From DASUPK01 sp963821705 (lineage in GTDB: Bacteria; Actinomycetota; Thermoleophilia; Solirubrobacterales; 70-9), in NCBI GenBank assembly GCA_963821705.1, contig CAWGEV010000005.1, positions 248,001 to 312,000 on the forward strand: 64,000 nt of DNA, in the 5' to 3' direction. Shown one piece after another: positions 54,281 to 62,808 of this stretch. Position 1 is the first letter of the stretch. Each line of letters opens with the position of its first letter. Position numbers and translations under genes: made by a program. The notes beneath the pieces are model-generated. The model was not told the origin of the DNA. It worked only from the letters and a program-made list of their open reading frames with translations, and did not search any database.

Positions 54281-54723
54281 GACGGCGCCGCCGCGGCGGC
54301 GATGGTCAGATGCTCACCGGGCGTCGCGACGCGGGCCGCGCGCCGAAGGTCGAGGCGCATCCGGTAGACGCCGGGCGGCACGGGCTGCCCGGCCGCGTTC
54401 GTCCCGTCCCAGTCGAAGCAGTGGGCGCCGGCCTTGGATCTGCCGGGCGCGCTGTCGCTGCCGCTCAGTGGCGCGGACTGGGCCAGCACACGGACGACGC
54501 TGTCCGAGGAGTTCACGATGGACACTTGCACGGTGTCGTTCTTGGTCAGGACGAAGCAGGCCCGATAACCGCCGTCGCGGCGGGTCTTCAGGTGGATGTT
54601 GCTGGCTACTGGCCCCTCGTCGCGCAGATGCTGGGTGAGGACGATCGCCCCCGCCGTGGCCGCCAGGAGGATCGCGACCGCCAGAGCGGGGATCAGGGCG
54701 GCCGATCGACCCTGCTTGGTCAG
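54277..54723 (-). CDS. small secreted protein with FlgD-like Ig fold, CTG start
   Basis: 148 residues. No ATG, GTG or TTG is found in a suitable place; CTG 54723 overlaps the previous TGA stop as CTGA and gives MTKQGRSAALIPALAVAI, a short cytoplasmic tail and membrane anchor. The outside part ends CFDWDGTNAAGQPVPPGVYRMRLDL, the signature of FlgD-like Ig domains that often cap secreted proteins. Two cysteines (YRACFVL, GAHCFDW) may pair. Role in the glycan locus unknown. Confidence 0.75.
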   Translation of the reverse strand: MTKQGRSAALIPALAVAILLAATAGAIVLTQHLRDEGPVASNIHLKTRRDGGYRACFVLTKNDTVQVSIVNSSDSVVRVLAQSAPLSGSDSAPGRSKAGAHCFDWDGTNAAGQPVPPGVYRMRLDLRRAARVATPGEHLTIAAAAAPS

Positions 54724-55562
54724 ATCCCCGAGCCGGTCGTGGCGCTGGCCCCAGTCGCGCTCGACCCGCCGCCGGCCTTGTCGTCCCCGAGGACGACCGC
54801 CACAGGGTCTCCCTCGGCCGTCTGGCGGACCTCGTTGTTCATCGGCTGGGTCTTCTGGACCCCGACGATCCTGCCGATGATCGGAGCGCACTCCCTCCCG
54901 GCGGACGGGTCGAACATGACGACGCTGGTGGTGAAGGGAGTCGATGTGTTGCCGACCGGGCCGACCTTGTACTGCGCGTGCCTGAGCTGCGCGGCCGACG
55001 AGGCGGCGAGGCCCGGCGTGGCCGTGCCGTTGAGGACGGCCACCCTGGTCTGCCCCGGCGGGCACGGGCCCTTCTTGGCCTGCCCCGCCGCCCCGATGGA
55101 CGAGCTCGAGCTGCTGCCGGTGAGTCGCGTCACGCCGAAGGCCACACCGGCGACCAGCAGGATCGCCCCGACCACGATGACGGCGAGCGAGGCGGGCTCC
55201 GAGAGCCAGCCGGGACGCTCGCGGCCGCCTCCGTCCGGGCGCCGTCGGCGTTGCTCGAAGCGCTTTCTTCGCTCCGCCGCCTGCCGGGCGAGCTCCGCCC
55301 TCCTGAACGCCTCCGCCTCATTGGGCGCGGCCGCCGCCGCCGCCGCGGCTGCCTTCTCCGGCTCCTTCGCGGCGACCGCGGTCGCCGCCCGCTCGGCGGG
55401 AGCGGCCTCCAGGTCCCCGTTGCCCTCAACGAGAAAGCTCGCCTGCTCGCGCAGCCGGCGGACGTCGCGGGCCTGCGCGAAGTAGAGCAGCGCAAGCAGG
55501 GCCAACCCCAGGAACGAGGCGAGGCCCGCGACTGCGCCGACTTCCTTGAGGAGGCTGCTCAT
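54720..55562 (-). CDS. LytR_C domain membrane protein
   Basis: 280 residues from ATG 55562. Two membrane helices (about 7-27 and 130-152) enclose an Ala/Glu/Arg-rich cytoplasmic coiled segment (AEAFRRAELARQAAERRKRFEQRRRR). The outside C-terminal domain TRVAVLNGTATPGLAASSAAQL to TSVVMFDP is LytR_C, found with LCP ligases that attach polymers to the wall; no LCP catalytic domain is present. It may assist polymer transfer. Confidence 0.85.
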   Translation of the reverse strand: MSSLLKEVGAVAGLASFLGLALLALLYFAQARDVRRLREQASFLVEGNGDLEAAPAERAATAVAAKEPEKAAAAAAAAAPNEAEAFRRAELARQAAERRKRFEQRRRRPDGGGRERPGWLSEPASLAVIVVGAILLVAGVAFGVTRLTGSSSSSSIGAAGQAKKGPCPPGQTRVAVLNGTATPGLAASSAAQLRHAQYKVGPVGNTSTPFTTSVVMFDPSAGRECAPIIGRIVGVQKTQPMNNEVRQTAEGDPVAVVLGDDKAGGGSSATGASATTGSGI

Positions 55563-55659
55563 GGCCGCGGCGCGGGATGTTAAGGGGCAAGCGGCCACCG
55601 GGGCGCCCCGTCATGAGCGAGGCGCGCAGCGCCGAGCGGTTATGTGGGACGCCCGCTCG

Positions 55660-55686
55660 CGGCCGCGATTTGATGGCGAAGCCGGT
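55660..55686 (+). repeat. dispersed GGCGAAGCC element, copy 5
   Basis: CGGCCGCGATTTGATGGCGA then AGCCGGT, abutting the stop codon of the dehydratase gene on the other strand. Confidence 0.45.
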
Positions 55687-57581
55687 TAGCCGGGGAGATG
55701 GTCCACCGGTAGCTCGGATGCCTGCCGCGCTGAGACCATCTCGACGGTCTGCAGCGCGAGGTTCGACTCGTCGCCCCCGCGGACCAGGGTCTCAAGCCGG
55801 GTCAGGGTGCCGTTGACCCACTCCGGGTCGAGCGGCGCCTCGCGGACGGCCCGCACGATCCGGTCGGATGCGGTCGGCTGGGGCCGCTCGTCGGAGTTGA
55901 AGAGCTCCTCGTGGACCTTCTCGCCCGGCCTGGCGCCGACGAACTCGATGGCGATGTCGACCTCCGGCTCGTATCCGGCCAGGCGGATCATGTTGTGGGC
56001 CAGGTCGACGATCTTCACCGGCTCTCCCATCTCGAGGACGAAGACCTCGCCGCTGCCGCCGCCCAGGTCACCGGAGCGGATCACGAGCTGAACCGCCTCC
56101 GGGATGGTCATGAAGTAGCGGGTCATCTCGGGATCGGTCACGGTGACCGGGCCGCCACGCTCGATCTGGCTGCGGAAGATCGGGACGACGCTGCCCGAGG
56201 AGGCGAGAACGTTGCCGAAGCGGACCGTGATGAAGCGCGTCTGCGGGTGCTTGCGGCCGGCGGCCTCGACGATCCACTCCGCCATGGCCTTCGAGGCGCC
56301 CATCACCGTGCGCGGGTTGACCGCCTTGTCGGTGGAGACCAGGACGAAGCGCTCGCAGCCGGAGGCGACGGCCGTCTCGGCGGTGACACGGGTCGCGATC
56401 GCGTTGTTGCGGATCGCCTCCAGCGGGTTCGCCTCCATCAGCGGCACGTGCTTGTAGGCGGCCGCGTGGAAGACGACCTCGGGGTTGAACCGCTGCATCA
56501 CCTCGAGCATCCGGTCGCCCTCCTTGCAGTCGGCGAGCACGGACTCGACCCGGGTGAAGTGCCGCTCCTCGATCATCTCGCGGTCGATCCGGAAGAGGTT
56601 GTCCTCGGCGTGGTCGAGGAAGATGAGAAGCTTCGGGCGCACGCGGGCGATCTGGCGGACCAGCTCGGAGCCGATGGAGCCGCCGGCGCCGGTGACGAGC
56701 ACGACCTTGTCCTGGAGGTAGGCGCCGACTCGGTCGAGCTCCATCCTCACCGGCTCGCGGCCCAGGACGTCCTCGACCTGGACCTCGCGCAACTGGCGGG
56801 TGAGCTGTACGCCGCCGCGGAGCAGCTCGAAGACGGTCGGCAGGGTCCGCACCTGGACGTCGCGCTCCCTGCACGCGGTCACCACCCGCCCGCGGAGGAC
56901 ACCCGGCGCTGAGGGGATCGCGATGATCACCTCGTCCGGGTGGAACTCGTCGAGGACGTCGCCGACCTCGTCCGTCGTGCCGAGGACGTTGATGCCGTGG
57001 AGCCGCATGCCGCGCTTGCGCGGGTCGTCGTCGAGGAAACCGATCGCCTTCGCGCCGAGGTTCGGATTGAGCTGCAGCTCGCGGGCGACCATCTGGCCGC
57101 CGGAGCCGGCACCCACGACCAGGACGCGCCGCGCACCCCGGACCTCTCGGCGAGCGACCCGCTCCACCAGGAGCATTCGGACCACGAGCCGGGCGCCGCC
57201 GATCAGGAAGACGGTGAGCAGGAAGTCGCTGACCACGACCGAGCGCGGGATCTGGTCGTTGAAGGGCTTCAGCAGCAGGAAGGTGATCGCCAGGATCGCC
57301 GTCGAGACCGCACAGGCCCGCAGCACGGCGATCATGTCGGGCAGGCGGAAGTAGCGCCACCATTTCTCGTAGAGGCCGAAGGCGTAGAAGACGATCAGCT
57401 CGCCGAGCACGACGAAACCGATCGAGTTGGCCAGCATGTGGTCGTAGCGCCCGGGGATTCCTCCCGGCGCATCGAGGAACCGCAACCTGAAGGCCAGGTA
57501 GTACGCCGCCGCGACGAGGACTGCGTCCGCGGCGATCTGGAAGAGCTTCTGCCGGAAAACGGGGTGCTTGAGCCGCTCCAC
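55686..57581 (-). CDS. membrane nucleotide-sugar 4,6-dehydratase (PglF/WbpM/CapD type)
   Basis: 631 residues. Four membrane helices in the first 140 residues, a CoA-binding-like Rossmann domain (VVGAGSGGQMVAREL, 157-162 loop) and the SDR catalytic domain (VLVTGAGGSIGSELVRQIA, loop 298-304). The catalytic set is the Met form, STDKAVNPRTVMGASKAMAE, as in PglF-type UDP-GlcNAc 4,6-dehydratases. It makes the 4-keto-6-deoxy sugar from which amino or deoxy sugars of the glycan derive; an aminotransferase is not in the window. Confidence 0.94.
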   Translation of the reverse strand: MERLKHPVFRQKLFQIAADAVLVAAAYYLAFRLRFLDAPGGIPGRYDHMLANSIGFVVLGELIVFYAFGLYEKWWRYFRLPDMIAVLRACAVSTAILAITFLLLKPFNDQIPRSVVVSDFLLTVFLIGGARLVVRMLLVERVARREVRGARRVLVVGAGSGGQMVARELQLNPNLGAKAIGFLDDDPRKRGMRLHGINVLGTTDEVGDVLDEFHPDEVIIAIPSAPGVLRGRVVTACRERDVQVRTLPTVFELLRGGVQLTRQLREVQVEDVLGREPVRMELDRVGAYLQDKVVLVTGAGGSIGSELVRQIARVRPKLLIFLDHAEDNLFRIDREMIEERHFTRVESVLADCKEGDRMLEVMQRFNPEVVFHAAAYKHVPLMEANPLEAIRNNAIATRVTAETAVASGCERFVLVSTDKAVNPRTVMGASKAMAEWIVEAAGRKHPQTRFITVRFGNVLASSGSVVPIFRSQIERGGPVTVTDPEMTRYFMTIPEAVQLVIRSGDLGGGSGEVFVLEMGEPVKIVDLAHNMIRLAGYEPEVDIAIEFVGARPGEKVHEELFNSDERPQPTASDRIVRAVREAPLDPEWVNGTLTRLETLVRGGDESNLALQTVEMVSARQASELPVDHLPG

Positions 57582-57674
57582 GCCGCCAGCGAGTCTAGTG
57601 CGCGCAGGGCGAATCGTGAGAATCCGCTAACCGGACGCGATCCGGCGTGCAACGCCGTACCATGCCGCCCCGTG

Positions 57675-58319
57675 ATGGGCCTCGTTCTCACGACTGCGGC
57701 GGTGACCGACAAGCTGGTCGAGTTCGCCACCACCCTGATCGGCGACGCCGGCTATGCGGGCATCTTCGTCCTGATGACCCTCGAGAGCGCCCTGATCCCG
57801 ATTCCCAGCGAGGCCACCATGCTGTTCGCGGGCTTCAAGGTGAGCGACGGGACGCTCACCTTGTTCGGCATCATCGCCGCGGGCGTGCTCGGGAACCTGG
57901 TCGGGTCGTGGATCGCGTACGCGATCGGGTACTACGGCCGCATCGAGCTGGTCGAGCGGCACCATGTCTTCCACGCCAACAAGCGCTATCTCGACTGGGC
58001 GGACGATTGGTTCACCCGCCACGGCGACGCGACGGTCTTCTTCTCGCGGATGCTGCCGATCATCCGCACGTTCATCTCGCTGCCCGCCGGGGTCGCCAGG
58101 ATGCCCTTCTGGCGCTTCTCGGTTCTGACGCTGCTCGGCTGTATCCCGTGGGTCACCGCCCTGGCCCTGCTCGGCAAGGGCGTCGGCAGCAATTGGCACA
58201 GGTGGAAGGACCACCTGCAGTACCTCGACTACGTGGTGCTGGCGGCGATCGTGGCGCTGATCGTCTGGGCTCTCTACAAGCGCAGGCGCGGGCGAGTCGA
58301 GCCAGCCCCAGGGTCGTGA
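57675..58319 (+). CDS. DedA family membrane protein
   Basis: 214 residues from ATG 57675 (a GTG just before is an alternative). DedA/SNARE-associated features: TLESALIPIPSEATMLFAGF, GNLVGSWIAYAIGYYGR, FTRHGDATVFFSRMLPIIRTFISLPAGVARMP. Some DedA proteins recycle undecaprenyl phosphate, which fits the uppP gene that overlaps its stop (GTGA). It diverges from the dehydratase gene across 93 bases. Confidence 0.92.
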   Translation: MGLVLTTAAVTDKLVEFATTLIGDAGYAGIFVLMTLESALIPIPSEATMLFAGFKVSDGTLTLFGIIAAGVLGNLVGSWIAYAIGYYGRIELVERHHVFHANKRYLDWADDWFTRHGDATVFFSRMLPIIRTFISLPAGVARMPFWRFSVLTLLGCIPWVTALALLGKGVGSNWHRWKDHLQYLDYVVLAAIVALIVWALYKRRRGRVEPAPGS

Positions 58320-59230
58320 ACAAGAAGTCGAGGGCGATCGTCCTCGGCGCCGTGCAGGGGCCGACCGAGCTGCTGCCGGTCTCCAGCTCGGCTCACCTCA
58401 CCCTGATCCCCTGGCTGGCCGGCTGGGACGACGACGGCCGCGACCCGGAGCTCCAGAAGAGCTTCGAGGTCTCCCTTCACGCCGGGGCCGCCGCGGCGCT
58501 GCTCGTCGGCCAGCGCCGCGTGATAGCCGAGGAACTCCGCTCGTTCGACTCCCGAAAAGCGTCGGTGATCGCCCTTTCCTTCCTTCCCCCAGCCATCCTC
58601 GGCGTCGCCCTGGAGCGGCCGATCGAGCGCAGACTCGGCGGGCCCATCGCGACAGTCGCCGGGCTGCTCGCCGGGGCCGCCGGCATGGTGATCGCCGACC
58701 GCAGGCCGCAGCTCCGCGACAGGGGCCAAGCCACCGCCGCGGACGGCCTCGCCCTCGGGATCGCCCAGGCGGCCGCCCTCGCTCCCGGTGTCTCCCGCAA
58801 CGGCGCCACCCTGACCGCCGCCCGCTGGCGCGGTTTCACCCGGCAACACTCGAACATGCTCTCCCGGACCGTCGCGCTGCCGGTGATCGTCGGCGCCGCA
58901 GTGCTGAAGGCGGCGCGCCTCCGGCGCCGGGGCCTGCCGCCCGAGGCCCGCGCGGGCTTCGCCGCCGGCACGGCGACCTCGTTCGCCTCCACGCTCGCGT
59001 CGCAGGCGTTGATACGCCTGGTGGAGCGCGATAGCGCTCTCTGGCCCTACGCCGCCTACCGCGCCGGCCTCGCCTCCATCGTGCTCGCGCGGATGTGGAG
59101 CCGCAGGCGCCCGAGAACCACCTACGTCCATCCCGAGAAGGTCGTCTCGCCGGACTCCGGGAACGGCGCGGTGGCCTCCGGGAACGGCAGCCCGAGCTGG
59201 GCGCCGGCGGCCGAGAGGCGCTCGAGTTGA
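58316..59230 (+). CDS. uppP: undecaprenyl-diphosphatase UppP (BacA)
   Basis: 304 residues from GTG 58316. Removes one phosphate from undecaprenyl pyrophosphate so the carrier can be reused in wall and glycan synthesis. Motif 1 is GPTELLPVSSSAHL (15-28; usually EG-TEFLPVSSSGH, so the first Glu is Pro-adjacent Gly here but the second Glu is kept) and motif 2 is PGVSRNGATLTAAR near residue 156, with the catalytic Ser and Arg. Seven or eight membrane helices. The C-terminal 50 residues are a polar tail beyond the normal end. Confidence 0.9.
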   Translation: MNKKSRAIVLGAVQGPTELLPVSSSAHLTLIPWLAGWDDDGRDPELQKSFEVSLHAGAAAALLVGQRRVIAEELRSFDSRKASVIALSFLPPAILGVALERPIERRLGGPIATVAGLLAGAAGMVIADRRPQLRDRGQATAADGLALGIAQAAALAPGVSRNGATLTAARWRGFTRQHSNMLSRTVALPVIVGAAVLKAARLRRRGLPPEARAGFAAGTATSFASTLASQALIRLVERDSALWPYAAYRAGLASIVLARMWSRRRPRTTYVHPEKVVSPDSGNGAVASGNGSPSWAPAAERRSS

Positions 59231-60228
59231 CCGAGAACGCCTACGCGAGGGCCGGCGTCAGCCAGGGGGACGCCGATGCCTCCGTCGCCGCCCTCGTCTC
59301 GGCCCTGGCGGCCTCCGCGCCCGCCGAGAGCCGACAGGTCCTGGCGAGCGGCCACTACGCCAACGTGGTCAGGATCGACGAGCGGACCGGGATCGCCCTC
59401 AGCACCGACGGCGTCGGCACGAAGCTGGTCGTCGCCGAGCAACTCGGCCGCTGGGACACCGTCGGCATCGACTGCATCGCGATGAACGTCAACGACGTTG
59501 TCTGCGTCGGCGCGGAGCCGCTGGCGATGGTCGACTATCTCGCCGTCGACCGGGCCGATCCGGAGATCTCGGCGGCGATCGGCGCGGGCCTGGCGCGAGG
59601 CGCGGAGCTCGCGGGGATCGAGATCGTCGGGGGAGAGCTGGCGCAGCTCGGCGAGCTGATCAACGGCCTCGATCTGGCCGGCGCCTGCTTCGGGGTGGTC
59701 GATCTCGACTCCATCGTCACCGGCTCCGCGGTCGAGCCGGGAGATTCGGTGATCGGGCTGCCCTCGTCAGGACTGCACTCGAACGGCTACACGCTCGCCC
59801 GGAAGGCTCTGGCGGAGATCCCGCTCGAGGACGAGCGCCTCGGCAGGCCGCTGGGAGAGCTCCTGCTCGAGCCGACCGAGATCTACGTGAAGCCCGTCAT
59901 CGAGCTGCTTCGCTCCGAGCTGGACGTGCGCGGGCTCGCCCACATCACCTCGGGCGGGCTCGGCAACCTCCTCAGGCTCGAGGCCGACGTCGCTTACGAG
60001 ATCGACGACCCGATCGAGGCGCCGCCGATCTTCGCCCTGATCCAGGAGCTCGCCGAGGTGCCGGCCGAGGAGATGGCCGAGGTCTTCAACCTGGGCTGCG
60101 GGTTCTGCGTGGTGGTCTCCGCCGCCGACGAGGACGCGGCACTTGATCGGCTGCGCGGGCACTATCCGGGCGCGAAGCGGATCGGACGGGCGGCAGAGGG
60201 GCCGCCCGCGGTTCGGCACACGGCCTAG
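59227..60228 (+). CDS. purM: phosphoribosylformylglycinamidine cyclo-ligase PurM
   Basis: Closes the imidazole ring to AIR in purine synthesis. 333 residues from TTG 59227, overlapping the uppP stop (TTGA); the N terminus TENAYARAGVSQGDADASV matches the family. Motifs: STDGVGTKLVVAEQLG, IDCIAMNVNDVVCVGAEPLAMVDYLA, IVGGELAQ, GLPSSGLHSNGYTLAR, HITSGGLGNLLRL, and VFNLGCGF near the end. It is about 53 kb from the other pur genes. Confidence 0.95.
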   Translation: MTENAYARAGVSQGDADASVAALVSALAASAPAESRQVLASGHYANVVRIDERTGIALSTDGVGTKLVVAEQLGRWDTVGIDCIAMNVNDVVCVGAEPLAMVDYLAVDRADPEISAAIGAGLARGAELAGIEIVGGELAQLGELINGLDLAGACFGVVDLDSIVTGSAVEPGDSVIGLPSSGLHSNGYTLARKALAEIPLEDERLGRPLGELLLEPTEIYVKPVIELLRSELDVRGLAHITSGGLGNLLRLEADVAYEIDDPIEAPPIFALIQELAEVPAEEMAEVFNLGCGFCVVVSAADEDAALDRLRGHYPGAKRIGRAAEGPPAVRHTA

Positions 60229-60312
60229 ACAGGCATCATTCGTTCGGGTGGAGGCTGTCAGCGGCTGGGCCACCCGAGGGCGAAAATACACCGCGATGCA
60301 AAGGCCAATCTG

Positions 60313-61803
60313 TTGGAACGCTTGAGCTCCACCGTCCTGTCGGGCCGCTACCGGCTCGAGTCGAAGCTGGGCTCCGGCGGCATGTCGACCGTCTACCTGG
60401 CGCTCGACGAGGTCCTCGATCGCCCCGTGGCGGTCAAGTTGCTGCATCGCGAGATCTCCGAGGAGGCGGACCAGCTCGAGCGCTTCAGGCGGGAGGCCCG
60501 AGCCGCCGCCCGGCTCTCGCATCCCAACCTGGTGGGGGTGATCGACGCCGGCGAGGACGACGGCCGCCCCTACATCGTCTTCGAGTACATCGAGGGCCGC
60601 ACTCTCAAGCGGCGCATCCAGGAGGAGGGCGGCCTGCCGGTTGACGAGGCGGTGGCGTACGCGATCGAGATCGGCCGTGGCCTGACCGCCGCGCACGCTC
60701 GCAAGCTCGTCCACCGCGACGTGAAGCCGCAGAACGTGCTGATCGATCCCGATGGCCGGGCGAAGGTGACCGACTTCGGCATCGCCCGGTCGCTGGAGCA
60801 GAAGGGGATGACGGCGACGGGCAGGGTCCTTGGCACCACCGACTACGTCTCCCCCGAGCAGGCTATGGGCGAGGACGTGGACGAGCGCTCCGACGTCTAC
60901 TCGCTGGGCGTCGTCCTCTACGAGATGCTCACGGGCGACGTCCCGTTCAGCGCCGAGACCCAGGTCGGCGTCGCGATGAAGCACGTCAACGAGCCGCTGC
61001 CCGACGTGCAGGCCAAGCGCCCGGAGGTCTCGGCCGCCGTCGCCTCGGTGGTCGACAGGGCCACGACCAAGGACCCGCGCGACCGCTACGGGTCGGTCGC
61101 CGAGATGGTCCGGGATCTGGAGCAGACCCTCGAGGTCGAGGCGGCCAGGCGCGGCGGCACCAGCGGCGAGGCGACCAGCGTGCTCGACTCGGTGCCGTCA
61201 TCGCGCCGACGGCTGGGAGGGCACCGCAGATCCGGCCTCGGGATCGCCATGGGAATCGTCGGAATCCTGCTGATCGCCGCCGCGGCGATCTTCGGCGGAG
61301 AGAACATCCATCTCGGCGGGAACAGCTCGCCGCCGGCCGGCGGCACGCAGGTCAGGCTGTCGACCGACGCCGCCAGCGAATTCGACCCCCCGCCCGGAGA
61401 CGGCCGCGAGACGGGGACCGAGCGGCTGGCGGTCGACACGAACCCGACCGGGACCGCCTGGGCCTCCGAGCACTACGACACGCAGGACTTCGGCGGCCTC
61501 AAGGACGGGGTCGGGCTGGCGATCGACGCGGGCGCGCCCGTCGCCGCCAGGCAGATCTCCATCAAGAGCCCCACCACCGGCTACGACGCGCAGATCTACG
61601 AGTCGAGCAGCGCCCCGCCGAGCTCGCTCGCCGACTGGGGGCAGCCGGTCGCGAGCATCAGCAACGGCGGTGGCACCGAGACGGTGGGCCTTCCCGGCAA
61701 GACGGCCAAGTCCTATCTGATCTGGATCACGAAGCTGCCGCAGGCCAAGGACGCCCCCGGCCAGTACCAGATGGAGATCTCGGACGTGCGGCTCTTCAAA
61801 TAG
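60313..61803 (+). CDS. receptor-type Ser/Thr protein kinase
   Basis: 496 residues from TTG 60313. Hanks kinase domain (12-270): GSGGMS loop (20-25), Lys42, HRDVKPQN (134-141), DFG (154-156), and SPEQA in place of APE. A transmembrane helix at about 310-327 leads to an outside domain (about 345-496) with no PASTA repeat; it is beta-rich and discoidin-like (AWASEHYDTQDFGGLKDGVGLAIDAG, ending EISDVRLF). It is thus distinct from the PASTA kinase at the right edge. Ligand unknown. Confidence 0.93.
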   Translation: MERLSSTVLSGRYRLESKLGSGGMSTVYLALDEVLDRPVAVKLLHREISEEADQLERFRREARAAARLSHPNLVGVIDAGEDDGRPYIVFEYIEGRTLKRRIQEEGGLPVDEAVAYAIEIGRGLTAAHARKLVHRDVKPQNVLIDPDGRAKVTDFGIARSLEQKGMTATGRVLGTTDYVSPEQAMGEDVDERSDVYSLGVVLYEMLTGDVPFSAETQVGVAMKHVNEPLPDVQAKRPEVSAAVASVVDRATTKDPRDRYGSVAEMVRDLEQTLEVEAARRGGTSGEATSVLDSVPSSRRRLGGHRRSGLGIAMGIVGILLIAAAAIFGGENIHLGGNSSPPAGGTQVRLSTDAASEFDPPPGDGRETGTERLAVDTNPTGTAWASEHYDTQDFGGLKDGVGLAIDAGAPVAARQISIKSPTTGYDAQIYESSSAPPSSLADWGQPVASISNGGGTETVGLPGKTAKSYLIWITKLPQAKDAPGQYQMEISDVRLFK

Positions 61804-61811
61804 ACGCGAGT

Positions 61812-61841
61812 GAGCGCGACCCGTCTTATGGCGAAGCCGTT
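61812..61841 (+). repeat. dispersed GGCGAAGCC element, copy 6
   Basis: GAGCGCGACCCGTCTTATGG then CGAAGCCGTT, between the convergent kinase and ddl stops. It shares GAGCGCGACCCGT/GTTAGCGCGACCCGT with copy 3. Confidence 0.55.
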
Positions 61842-61842
61842 C

Positions 61843-62808
61843 TCAGAACTCGTATGAGCGCGCGGTCTCGTAGCGCTCGATGCCGAGCTTGACGAGCCGG
61901 TCGCAGAGCTCGGCATAGGGGATCCCGTCGGCCTCGAGGAGCTTGCCGTAGACGCTGGTCTCGGTGAAGCCGGGGATCGTGTTGAGCTCGTTGACGAGCA
62001 CCCGCTCGCCGTCGACGAAGAAGTCGCAGCGGGCGAGGCCGCTGCAGCCGCACAGCCTGAAGACCCTCCGGGCCAGATCCCTGAGGCGCTCCGTGGCGGC
62101 GTCGGGGATCTCGGCGGGAACGACGAGCTCCATCCCGCCCTCGGCGTACTTGGCCTCGTAGTCGTACCAATCGTGTCCCTTGGTGACGATCTCGCCGGGG
62201 GGCGAGGCGACCGGGTCCTCGTTGCCGAGCAGCGAGCACTCGACCTCCTTTCCAGGCGCGGGCGCTTCGACGATCACGCGAGGGTCGTGCCGAGCGGCCT
62301 GCTCGACGGCCCGCTCGAGCTCCTCCTCGCCCGAGGCGGGCGTGATCCCGACGCTCGACCCGAGCCTGGCGGGCTTCACCCAGACCGGTTCGCCGAGCGC
62401 GGCGGCGGTCTCGCGCCAGCCCTCCTCCCCGGCGCGGCAGTAGTCGACCTGCGGGATCTCGTGCCGCGCGAGCAGGTCCTTGAAGACGAGCTTGTCCATG
62501 CAGATCGCGGAGGCCTCCACGTCCGAGCCGGCGTAGGGGACGTCGAGGACCTCGAGCAGGCCCTGCACGCTGCCGTCCTCCCCCCCGGGGCCGTGCAGCA
62601 CCGGGAAGGCAGCATCGCAGCCCAGCAGGCCGCCGCCCGGCGCGAAGGTCACGGCCTCGTCTCCAGCTGACCAGCGGCCGTCGCGGGCGATCGTCACCTC
62701 GACGGTCTCGTGCCCGGCCTCTCTCAGTCCCCCGGCCACCGAGGCGGCGGAGCGCAGCGAGACCTCGTGCTCGCTCGACGTCCCGCCGCCGATGACCGCG
62801 ACCCTCAT
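61843..62808 (-). CDS. ddl: D-alanine--D-alanine ligase
   Basis: ATP-grasp enzyme that makes the D-Ala-D-Ala end of peptidoglycan precursors. 321 residues: GGTSSEHEVSLRSA, VLHGPGGEDGSVQGLLE, AICMDKLVFK, VKPARLGSSVGI, and VNELNTIPGFTETSVYGK (Mg and phosphate binding). Its ATG overlaps the stop of the PASTA kinase gene (ATGA), which suggests the two are co-regulated. Confidence 0.95.
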   Translation of the reverse strand: MRVAVIGGGTSSEHEVSLRSAASVAGGLREAGHETVEVTIARDGRWSAGDEAVTFAPGGGLLGCDAAFPVLHGPGGEDGSVQGLLEVLDVPYAGSDVEASAICMDKLVFKDLLARHEIPQVDYCRAGEEGWRETAAALGEPVWVKPARLGSSVGITPASGEEELERAVEQAARHDPRVIVEAPAPGKEVECSLLGNEDPVASPPGEIVTKGHDWYDYEAKYAEGGMELVVPAEIPDAATERLRDLARRVFRLCGCSGLARCDFFVDGERVLVNELNTIPGFTETSVYGKLLEADGIPYAELCDRLVKLGIERYETARSYEF

